From Alphaproteobacteria bacterium (GTDB lineage: Bacteria; Pseudomonadota; Alphaproteobacteria; UBA2136; UBA6156): a stretch of 7,371 nt of DNA. The translations under genes were made by a program, and so were the position numbers. Numbering within the stretch: position 1 is the stretch's first letter; the number at the start of each line of letters is the position of its first letter. Positions 1-6,083 of this stretch are shown one piece after another. The stretch lies in NCBI GenBank assembly GCA_020249005.1, contig JADCGN010000039.1:1-7371 (forward strand), given 5' to 3'. The notes under the pieces were generated by a model. That model was given only the letters and a program-made list of their open reading frames with translations. It did not search any database and was not told where the DNA came from.

Positions 1-11
1 GGGGGCTTCGT

Positions 12-281
12 ATGTCTGACTCTGGCTACCGATTCTTTCATCTCGACGTCAGCAATATTGCTTCACCCACCGTCTTGCACGTGCAAGGCCACAAAAATGG
101 CAAGGAATCCGCCTACAAGAAGCTGCGGAAAATGGCTACGCAAGCCGCTCCCCGTCAGTTGATTATCATGCAACTGCCCTGCGGCGGTCTGCGTACCATC
201 AACCCCAAGGGCGAGGTAGTGATGCTGAACAAAGATCTGCCGCCCAAAGCGCTCAAGCGGCTGCTGCCGACACCGAGTTAG
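12..281 (+). CDS. Small basic hypothetical protein (89 aa)
   Basis: I do not recognise this protein. It is short and soluble-looking, with no signal peptide or membrane segment. It has a lysine-rich central stretch (about residues 27-41, GHKNGKESAYKKLRK), then a hydrophobic strand (LIIMQLPCG, about 50-58) and a lysine-containing tail. The basic patch could suit nucleic-acid binding, but no known motif supports that. The ATG at 12 has a GGGGG run at 1-5 as a possible ribosome binding site. The frame is open to the left edge, so an upstream start cannot be excluded. A strong intrinsic terminator begins 17 bases after the stop, which supports a real, expressed gene that ends its own transcript and is separate from uvrA. 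Confidence 0.6.
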   Translation: MSDSGYRFFHLDVSNIASPTVLHVQGHKNGKESAYKKLRKMATQAAPRQLIIMQLPCGGLRTINPKGEVVMLNKDLPPKALKRLLPTPS

Positions 282-298
282 CCCTGGGTTGTGACGTC

Positions 299-329
299 GC
301 CCCCGCCGCGTGCGGGGGCAATTTTTGTT
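299..329 (+). terminator. Rho-independent terminator after the 12-281 gene
   Basis: A perfect 8-bp GC stem pairs GCCCCCGC (299-306) with GCGGGGGC (312-319) around the 5-base loop CGCGT. It is followed by AA, then TTTTTGTT (322-329). It ends the transcript of the small gene and separates it from uvrA. The downstream arm contains the GTG at 310 that would give uvrA a longer N-terminus, which argues against that start. Confidence 0.85.
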
Positions 330-334
330 ACACT
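326..334 (+). promoter_or_regulatory. Candidate extended -10 promoter for uvrA-pyk
   Basis: TG-T-TACACT fits the extended -10 pattern TGnTATAAT, with four of six bases in the hexamer. No -35 can be recognised, because that region is occupied by the terminator stem. Transcription would begin near 341, giving a leader of about 20 bases before the ATG at 361. It is the only reasonable promoter-like element between the terminator and uvrA. I see no E. coli-type (CTGT-N8-ACAG) or alphaproteobacterial-type (GTTC-N7-GTTC) LexA box in this spacer. This is a pattern match only. Confidence 0.35.
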
Positions 335-360
335 ATTCAACTTGGCAAACGGGTGCCCCC

Positions 361-3288
361 ATGGTAAAAGCCGGTATGCCCAAAGCCAAAGCCGCCACGC
401 CCGCCGTTGCCAGCCCAATTACCCACCTGATGATCCACGGGGCCAACGAGCACAACCTGAAGAATGTCAGCCTCAACATCCCCAAGCGCAGCCTCACCGT
501 GCTCACCGGGGTCAGCGGCAGCGGCAAGAGCAGCCTGGCGTTCGACACCATTTACGCCGAAGGTCAACGCCGCTATGTGGAAAGCCTTTCCGCCTACGCC
601 CGCCAGTTTTTGGAAATGAACGCCAAGCCCGACGTCCAACGCATCGACGGCCTGGCCCCGGCAATTGCGATTGAGCAAAAAACCACCAGCAAGAATCCGC
701 GCAGCACGGTCGGCACCATCACCGAAATTTACGATTACCTGCGCCTGCTCTACGCCAACGCGGGCACGGCCACTTGCCCCAATCACCCGCAGCAGGAAAT
801 CACCGCCCAGACCGTGCAGCAGATGGTCGACCACATCTGCACCCAGCCGGAAGGCGCCAAGTTGCTGCTACTGGCCCCCGTCATCCGCGGGAAGAAAGGC
901 GAGTACGCGGCCGAGTTCAAACTGTGGCAGCAGCAGGGCTACACCCGCGCCGAAGTGAACGGCCAGCTTATCGAATTAGACGCCGCCCCCAAGCTGGACA
1001 AGCAAAAGAAACACACGATTGCGGTGGTGATCGACCGTCTGATCAACAAGCCAACCCATGCCGACTACCGCCAGCGCCTGGCCGACGGCCTCGTTACCGC
1101 CTTGAAGCTGGCCGAGGGGCTGGCCGAGGTGGTGAACCTAGACAGCAACAGCCGCCAACTCTTTTCCGAAAACCACAGCTGCCCCTTGTGCGGCCACACC
1201 ACGCAGCTGGAACCGCGCCTGTTTTCCTTCAACAGCCCGTTTGGCGCCTGCCAGGTGTGCGATGGCTTGGGTGAGGTGATCTACTTTGCGCCCGAGCTGG
1301 TGGTGCCGGAGGAAGGCCTGACTTTAAACCAAGGGGCGATTCACCCCTGGCGCGAAAAGGTCGGCAAAGGCTTCCAGCTGAACAAAACGGGGGCCTACTA
1401 TCTGCGCGCACTGTCGCGGCATTACCAGTTTTCGCTAGATACCCCCTGGCAGAAGCTTCCCGCTGCCATCCGCCAAATTTTGCTGCACGGCAGCGGCGGC
1501 GAGACCATTCCCTTCGTGTTCGAAGGCGGCAAGAGCAGTTTCCAAACCCGCAAGCCGTTCGCGGGCGCATTGGAGATTTTGAAGAAGCGTTGGGATGAAT
1601 CCACCAACCCCTACGCGCGCGAAGACCTCAACCGCTACCGCGCCGCCAAGCCGTGCGAAGCGTGCCACGGCTCACGCCTCAACCCCAGCGCCCTGGCGGT
1701 GCAGGTGGGCGGTAAAAATGTCCATGACTTCTGCGCGTTGCCGATTACCCGCGCGCTGGAATTCACCGAACACTTGGAAACCACGCTGAGCGGCAACCAG
1801 GCCACCATCGCCGCACCAATCCTGCGCGAGATTAAGGCACGCCTCGGCTTCCTCAACCATGTGGGGCTTTCCTACCTGTCGCTTGAACGTACCGCCGGCA
1901 CGCTCTCGGGCGGCGAAAGCCAGCGGATTCGGTTAGCCAGCCAAATCGGCAGCGGGCTCACCGGGGTGCTGTATGTGCTGGATGAACCAAGTATTGGCCT
2001 CCACCAACGCGACAACGCCCGGCTGCTCGAAACCCTTACCCGCTTACGCGACTTGGATAACACCGTGCTGGTGGTGGAGCACGATGAGGACGCCATCCGC
2101 CTGGCCGACTACGTGGTGGATATGGGCCCTAAAGCCGGCGTACACGGCGGTGAGGTGGTGGCCGCCGGGACGGTTACAGACTTGGTGGCCGAACCGCGCA
2201 GCCTCACCGGCGATTATCTGGCGGGGCGGAAAACAATTGCGATTCCCACCAAGCGCCGTAAGCCCACCCAAACCACACCGCTAACCGTGCATGGCGCGCA
2301 GGGCAACAACCTGCAAAATCTCACCGTCAGCTTTCCGCTCGGCGTGATGACTTGTGTCACCGGGGTCAGCGGCAGCGGCAAATCCACCCTGGTGATGGAT
2401 ACCCTGCACAACGCCTTGGCCGCCCGGCTGAACGGTAGCCGCGAGCACCCGGCGAAACACGAAAAAATCAGCGGTGCGGAGGCCATTGATAAGCTGGTGA
2501 ACATCGACCAATCGCCGATTGGCCGCACCCCGCGCAGCAACCCGGCCACCTACACCGGGGTGTATGCCCCCATCCGCGATTGGTACGCCGCGCTGCCGGA
2601 AAGCAAGGCCCGCGGCTACGGCCCGGGGCGCTTCAGCTTCAACGTGAAGGGCGGGCGGTGCGAGGCCTGTGAGGGCGATGGCGTGATTAAGGTGGATATG
2701 CAATTCCTGCCCGATGTTTACGTGCCGTGCGAAGTTTGTAAGGGCCAACGCTTTAACCGCGAAACCCTGGAGGTGCGCTACCAAGGCAAGAGCATTGCCG
2801 AGGTGCTGACCATGACGGTGCAGGAAGCCTACGAATTCTTTGCCCCGATTCCCCGTATCGCGCGCGCGCTCAAGCCGTTGGTGGATGTGGGCTTGGGGTA
2901 CATTGCCTTGGGCCAAAGCGCCACCACGCTGTCGGGTGGGGAAGCGCAGCGGATTAAGCTCGCCACCGAACTGGCCAAGCGCGCCACCGGCAAAACGCTC
3001 TATATTCTGGATGAGCCGACCACCGGGCTGCACTTCCACGATATTGCCCAATTGCTCAAAACGCTGCACACGCTGGTGGATGGCGGCAACACCATGATCA
3101 TCATCGAACACAACCTGGATGTGGTAAAGACCGCCGACTGGGTGATCGACATTGGCCCCGAAGGCGGCAATGGCGGTGGCCAATTGGTGGCTGAAGGCAC
3201 GCCGGAAACCATCGCCGCGCACCGCAACAGCCTCACCGGGCAGTTTCTGGCACCCCTCTTAAAACCCCGCAAACCGAAAGTTGCCTGA
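361..3288 (+). CDS. uvrA: UvrA, excinuclease ABC subunit A
   Basis: Damage-recognition ATPase of nucleotide excision repair. As a dimer it scans DNA with UvrB, loads UvrB at bulky lesions and leaves before UvrC incises. The 975-residue protein is complete and shows the duplicated ABC architecture. The first half has Walker A GVSGSGKSS (50-58, K56), zinc module CPLC/CQVC (C274, C277, C297, C300), a further CEAC pair (C432, C435), signature LSGGESQR (515-522) and Walker B D541-E542. The second half has Walker A (668-676, K674), the DNA-contacting zinc module C767, C770, C790, C793, signature LSGGEAQR (857-864) and Walker B D884-E885. E. coli UvrA has 940 residues; the excess is partly an Ala/Lys-rich N-terminal tail of about 20. 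The same frame is open to a GTG at 310, but that codon lies inside the upstream terminator, so ATG 361 (weak GGGTG at 351) is preferred; ATG 376 is possible. Its stop overlaps the pyk start. No frameshift or missing motif was seen. Confidence 0.98.
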   Translation: MVKAGMPKAKAATPAVASPITHLMIHGANEHNLKNVSLNIPKRSLTVLTGVSGSGKSSLAFDTIYAEGQRRYVESLSAYARQFLEMNAKPDVQRIDGLAPAIAIEQKTTSKNPRSTVGTITEIYDYLRLLYANAGTATCPNHPQQEITAQTVQQMVDHICTQPEGAKLLLLAPVIRGKKGEYAAEFKLWQQQGYTRAEVNGQLIELDAAPKLDKQKKHTIAVVIDRLINKPTHADYRQRLADGLVTALKLAEGLAEVVNLDSNSRQLFSENHSCPLCGHTTQLEPRLFSFNSPFGACQVCDGLGEVIYFAPELVVPEEGLTLNQGAIHPWREKVGKGFQLNKTGAYYLRALSRHYQFSLDTPWQKLPAAIRQILLHGSGGETIPFVFEGGKSSFQTRKPFAGALEILKKRWDESTNPYAREDLNRYRAAKPCEACHGSRLNPSALAVQVGGKNVHDFCALPITRALEFTEHLETTLSGNQATIAAPILREIKARLGFLNHVGLSYLSLERTAGTLSGGESQRIRLASQIGSGLTGVLYVLDEPSIGLHQRDNARLLETLTRLRDLDNTVLVVEHDEDAIRLADYVVDMGPKAGVHGGEVVAAGTVTDLVAEPRSLTGDYLAGRKTIAIPTKRRKPTQTTPLTVHGAQGNNLQNLTVSFPLGVMTCVTGVSGSGKSTLVMDTLHNALAARLNGSREHPAKHEKISGAEAIDKLVNIDQSPIGRTPRSNPATYTGVYAPIRDWYAALPESKARGYGPGRFSFNVKGGRCEACEGDGVIKVDMQFLPDVYVPCEVCKGQRFNRETLEVRYQGKSIAEVLTMTVQEAYEFFAPIPRIARALKPLVDVGLGYIALGQSATTLSGGEAQRIKLATELAKRATGKTLYILDEPTTGLHFHDIAQLLKTLHTLVDGGNTMIIIEHNLDVVKTADWVIDIGPEGGNGGGQLVAEGTPETIAAHRNSLTGQFLAPLLKPRKPKVA

Positions 3289-4727
3289 TGAGCCCCACCC
3301 TGGCTGCCCCCCACCGCTTCACCAAAATTATGCCGACCCTCGGGCCCAGCAGCTGGGATGAAGCCACCATTGAACAACTCATCCTTGCCGGGGCCAACGC
3401 CTTTCGGCTCAACTTCTCCCACGCCGATGCGGCGCGGCATCGCCAAACGGCCGCCAACGTGCGGGCGGTGGCGGCGCGTTTGGGGCGGCACATCCCGCTG
3501 CTGCAGGATTTACAAGGCCCCAAGCTACGCATCGGCCAGATGCAGCAGGGCGTGGTGCTGCAGGTGGGGCAAACCTTTATGCTCGACCTTAACCCCACCC
3601 CGGGCGATAGCGCCCGCGCCCCCCTGCCCCACCCCGAAATTTTGGCCGCGCTGCAAGTGGGCGATACGGTGAGTCTCAATGACGGCGTGTTGCGCCTGGT
3701 GGTGGTAGCCACGGCGGCGGGGGTGGTCACCACCACCGTCACGGCGGGCGGGATTTTAAGCAGCCACAAAGGGCTGAACGCGCCTGGGCGGCGCTTGCCC
3801 GTGGCCGCGCTGACCGACAAGGACTTGGCCGATTTGGTGGTGGGCCGCGCGCTTGGAGTGGATTATGTTGCACTCTCGTTCGTGCAAACGGCGGAAGATT
3901 TACACCAGGCTCGCCCCCACTTGGCCCCGGGCTGCCGCCTAATGGCCAAGATTGAAACGCAGGCCGCGATTCAAAACCTGGAAGCCATCATCGCCGCCAG
4001 CGATGCGGTGATGATTGCCCGCGGCGATTTGGGCGTGGAATTGCCGCCCGAAGAGGTGCCGCCCCTGCAGCGCACCATCCTGGCCAAGGCTCGCGAATCC
4101 GGCAAACCGGCGGTGGTGGCCACCCAAATGTTGGAAAGCATGATTGAGAGCCCGGTACCCACCCGCGCCGAAGCCAGCGATGTGGCCACCGCCACCTACG
4201 CGGGTGCCGATTGCCTGATGCTGAGCGCGGAAAGCGCCAGCGGCAAACATCCGGTGGAGGCGGTGGCGGTGATGGCGCGGATCATTGCCCGGGCGGAAGC
4301 TTCGGAACTGTGGCACCCGCAAGGCAACGGCGGGCCGCTCAATCCCGCCCAGGGGCTCACCGCCAGCTGTGCCACCAGCACCGCCGCCGCCACACTGGCC
4401 CAGCAACTGCACGCCAGCGCCATGGTCGGCTTTACCGAAACCGGCGCCACCAGCCTCAATCTGGCCCGCACCCGCACCCCGGTGCCGCAAATTGGCCTCA
4501 CCCCGCATGCCCAGGTGGCGCGTCAGTTGATGCTGGTGTGGGGGGTAATGGGCACGGTGTGCCCGCCCGTGCACGATACCGACAGCATGGTGCAGGCCGC
4601 CACTCAAGCGGCGCAAACGGCCGGGCTGCTCGGGCCCGCTGAACGGATGGTGATTACTGCCGGGATTCCCTTCGGCGCCAGCGGTACTACCAACCTGATC
4701 CGGGTGGTGAGCGGCCAAACCGCTTAA
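3288..4727 (+). CDS. pyk: Pyruvate kinase
   Basis: Final step of glycolysis: transfers phosphate from phosphoenolpyruvate to ADP, giving pyruvate and ATP, in the cytosol. The 479 residues match the usual bacterial length. Visible motifs are TKIMPTLGP (12-20), FRLNFSH (39-45, with R40, N42 and S44 for phosphate and metal), DLQGPK (74-79), LNDG (130-133), the catalytic KIE (K221, E223), IARGDLGVE (243-251, metal ligand D247), ATQMLESM (278-285) and PTRAEASDVA (291-300). A regulatory C domain spans about 345-479. B-domain residues are roughly 82-172. K79 stands where K+-dependent enzymes have Glu, suggesting K+-independent activity. The SAESASGKHP stretch (313-322) replaces the common SGETA form and resembles alphaproteobacterial enzymes. 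The ATG shares its A with the uvrA TGA (TGATG) and only a weak GAAAG lies upstream, so translation is probably coupled to uvrA. Its stop overlaps the convergent ftsB stop. Confidence 0.97.
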   Translation: MSPTLAAPHRFTKIMPTLGPSSWDEATIEQLILAGANAFRLNFSHADAARHRQTAANVRAVAARLGRHIPLLQDLQGPKLRIGQMQQGVVLQVGQTFMLDLNPTPGDSARAPLPHPEILAALQVGDTVSLNDGVLRLVVVATAAGVVTTTVTAGGILSSHKGLNAPGRRLPVAALTDKDLADLVVGRALGVDYVALSFVQTAEDLHQARPHLAPGCRLMAKIETQAAIQNLEAIIAASDAVMIARGDLGVELPPEEVPPLQRTILAKARESGKPAVVATQMLESMIESPVPTRAEASDVATATYAGADCLMLSAESASGKHPVEAVAVMARIIARAEASELWHPQGNGGPLNPAQGLTASCATSTAAATLAQQLHASAMVGFTETGATSLNLARTRTPVPQIGLTPHAQVARQLMLVWGVMGTVCPPVHDTDSMVQAATQAAQTAGLLGPAERMVITAGIPFGASGTTNLIRVVSGQTA

Positions 4728-5098
4728 GGATGGGCGTTGGCGGCTCCCGCCACAGCAGGCAGCAGAATCACCGCTTCGCCATCCTTCAGTACGCCCAGAT
4801 CACGCCGCAGCAGCTCATCCACAAAGTCCTTGTCGGGCGGGCCGTAACGGCCATCGGCCAGCATGGGGCCTTTCAGGCGCGCAATGTGGCTATTCAGGCG
4901 GGCAATCTCGGCATGCAGGCCATCAAGATCCTGGCGTAGCTCAGCGATTTGGGCCCGCATCACCCGCCAAGTCAGCATCCCGCGCTCACCGGTAAACAAT
5001 TGGTCGGCGGTGTAGAGCATCAGCAGGGCCACCAGCCCAGGCAGCACCCATCCGCGCCAGCGCGGCCGCACCCAGTTCCAGAGCAGCGTATGCGGCAT
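4724..5098 (-). CDS. ftsB: FtsB/DivIC-family septum formation initiator
   Basis: Small bitopic inner-membrane protein of the divisome. In E. coli, FtsB joins FtsL and FtsQ and helps activate septal peptidoglycan synthesis by FtsWI. The 124 residues show the family layout: a short cytoplasmic N-terminus rich in Trp and Arg (1-16), one transmembrane helix (about 17-35), a periplasmic coiled coil with regular Leu/Ile spacing (about 43-76), then a conserved-looking tail with DKDFVDELLRRDLGVLKDGE (89-108), which corresponds to the family's YIEE..R..LG..KPGE region. Family assignment rests on this architecture and tail; sequence conservation in the family is low. It begins four bases after the kdsA stop (TAA-CCCC-ATG), and a possible Shine-Dalgarno GAAAGG lies about 11 bases upstream inside kdsA, so it is almost certainly co-transcribed and probably coupled. 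The 3' end overlaps the pyk stop on the opposite strand by four bases. Confidence 0.85.
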   Translation of the reverse strand: MPHTLLWNWVRPRWRGWVLPGLVALLMLYTADQLFTGERGMLTWRVMRAQIAELRQDLDGLHAEIARLNSHIARLKGPMLADGRYGPPDKDFVDELLRRDLGVLKDGEAVILLPAVAGAANAHP

Positions 5099-5102
5099 GG
5101 GG

Positions 5103-5954
5103 TTAAAGGCCTTTCACGGCCCGGTCAAGCGCCACCAAGGGCCGCAGAAAGTCCGCCAATTCGGCCAAGGGCAATTGGGTGTCGCGGTCGGAGATAGCAT
5201 TGGCAGGGTTGGGGTGAGTTTCGGCAAACAGGCCCCCCACGCCCACGGCCACCGCCGCGCGCGCCAGGGGGGCGGCAAAGCTGCGGTCGCCGGTGCTGCT
5301 CTCGCCCTTGCCGCTGGGGCGCATAATGCTGTGGGTGATGTCAAACACCACCGGCCAACCGGTCTGCGCCATGATGGGGAAGCCCCGGTAATCCACCACC
5401 AAGTCGCCATAGCCAAAGGTGGTGCCGCGCTCGGTCAACAGAATGGCTTGGCACCCGGTGCCGCTGATTTTCTTGGCCGCCGGGCCCATATCGGCTGGGG
5501 CCATGAATTGGCCTTTCTTAATGTTCACTGCCTTGCCCGGCTGTCCGGCCACCGCTTGGCCGCAGGCCACCAGCAGGTCGGTCTGGCGGGCTAAAAAGGC
5601 CGGAATCTGCAGCACATCCGCCACCTCAGCCACGGCGGGCACCTGAATGGTTTCGTGCACATCGGTCAGCACCGGCAGACCCAAATTGCGACGGACATCT
5701 TCCAGCACCCGTAAGCCTTCCTCCAGCCCTAATCCCCGGGCGCCGCTGGCGCTGGTGCGGTTGGCCTTATCAAAGCTGCCTTTGTACACCAGGCCAAGCC
5801 CTAAATTTTGGCAGAGCTTTGCCAAGGTTTCAGCCGTCCGTAGAGTAGTTTCGCGGCTTTCCAGCGCACAAGTGCCGGCAATCAGGGCCAGCGGGGCGGT
5901 TTGGTTAAATACCACGGGTTGAAGGGCCCCGCTCCCGATGGTCACAGCATGCAT
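5103..5954 (-). CDS. kdsA: KdsA, 3-deoxy-8-phosphooctulonate synthase (KDO-8-P synthase)
   Basis: Condenses phosphoenolpyruvate with arabinose-5-phosphate to KDO-8-phosphate, the committed step to the KDO sugar of the LPS inner core. From ATG 5954 it has 283 residues, almost equal to E. coli KdsA (284). Motifs are LIAGTCALESRE (24-35), SFDKANRTS (60-68), LTDVHE (96-101), LQIPAFLARQTDLL (115-128), NIKKGQF (144-150), TERGTTFGY (174-182), FDITHS (204-209) and FAETHPNP (243-250). Putative metal ligands C29, H208, E245 and D256 are all present; E. coli has Asn at the Cys position, so this is a metal-dependent (class II) type. T28 replaces the usual Pro of GPC, and R257 replaces the usual Gly after D256. 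The frame is open to a GTG at 5990, but the likely promoter lies inside that extension and the extra residues have no family counterpart. It is the first gene of the kdsA-ftsB unit. Confidence 0.96.
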   Translation of the reverse strand: MHAVTIGSGALQPVVFNQTAPLALIAGTCALESRETTLRTAETLAKLCQNLGLGLVYKGSFDKANRTSASGARGLGLEEGLRVLEDVRRNLGLPVLTDVHETIQVPAVAEVADVLQIPAFLARQTDLLVACGQAVAGQPGKAVNIKKGQFMAPADMGPAAKKISGTGCQAILLTERGTTFGYGDLVVDYRGFPIMAQTGWPVVFDITHSIMRPSGKGESSTGDRSFAAPLARAAVAVGVGGLFAETHPNPANAISDRDTQLPLAELADFLRPLVALDRAVKGL

Positions 5955-5972
5955 GGGCGCAGTCTGCCGAAA

Positions 5973-6001
5973 AAAATAAACTTTGAACACCCCCTTGCCA
6001 A
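5973..6001 (-). promoter_or_regulatory. Sigma70-like promoter for kdsA-ftsB
   Basis: On the minus strand, TTGGCA (5996-6001, five of six to the -35 consensus) lies 17 bases from TATTTT (5973-5978, four of six to the -10 consensus), which is ideal spacing. Transcription would start around 5966, leaving only about 11 bases before ATG 5954 and no Shine-Dalgarno sequence. This placement supports ATG 5954 over the GTG at 5990, which would be upstream of the transcript. It is a sequence match only. Confidence 0.5.
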
Positions 6002-6005
6002 AAGG

Positions 6006-6033
6006 TTGAGACCGCGCTCACGCTTACGGTAAT
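6006..6033 (+). promoter_or_regulatory. Candidate promoter for the 6084 gene
   Basis: TTGAGA (6006-6011, five of six to the -35 consensus) is followed after 16 bases by GGTAAT (6028-6033, four of six to the -10); an overlapping TAATCT (6030-6035, 18-base spacing) is an alternative. It would start a transcript near 6040, about 44 bases before the ATG. It lies back to back with the kdsA promoter in the divergent spacer. A direct repeat of CTTACG (6023-6028 and 6034-6039) covers the -10 region and could be chance or a binding site. Confidence 0.3.
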
Positions 6034-6070
6034 CTTACGCGTTTTCTTGAATCCCCCTCCCTCTCTCGCT

Positions 6071-6076
6071 CAGGAG
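6071..6076 (+). promoter_or_regulatory. Ribosome binding site of the 6084 gene
   Basis: CAGGAG contains AGGAG with a seven-base spacer to the ATG. It is the clearest Shine-Dalgarno sequence in the window and fixes the start of the secreted protein so that the signal peptide begins exactly at the N-terminus. Confidence 0.75.
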
Positions 6077-6083
6077 CTCTCCG

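Noticed and set aside
310..360. GTG at 310 as the uvrA start (17 extra residues)
   Set aside because: It lies in the loop and 3' arm of the upstream terminator and before the likely transcription start. The extra residues do not resemble UvrA N-termini.
320..361. SOS (LexA) operator upstream of uvrA
   Set aside because: I looked for CTGT-N8-ACAG and GTTC-N7-GTTC patterns because uvrA is often SOS-controlled. Neither is present in the short spacer.
2281..3222. 313-codon open frame on the minus strand inside uvrA
   Set aside because: It is antisense to the strongly conserved UvrA second half. Its His/Gly/Ala-rich translation is typical of a GC-rich shadow frame, with no recognisable domain or ribosome binding site.
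3939..4718. 259-codon open frame on the minus strand inside pyk
   Set aside because: It lies opposite conserved pyruvate kinase motifs. The Gly/His-rich low-complexity translation is a shadow of the real gene.
4727..4760. Bidirectional terminator between pyk and ftsB
   Set aside because: No GC hairpin followed by a T-tract on either strand was found near the overlapping stops.
5097..5594. 165-codon open frame on the plus strand opposite kdsA
   Set aside because: It is antisense to the conserved KdsA C-terminal half, its composition is Gly/His/Ala-rich, and it has no start signal.
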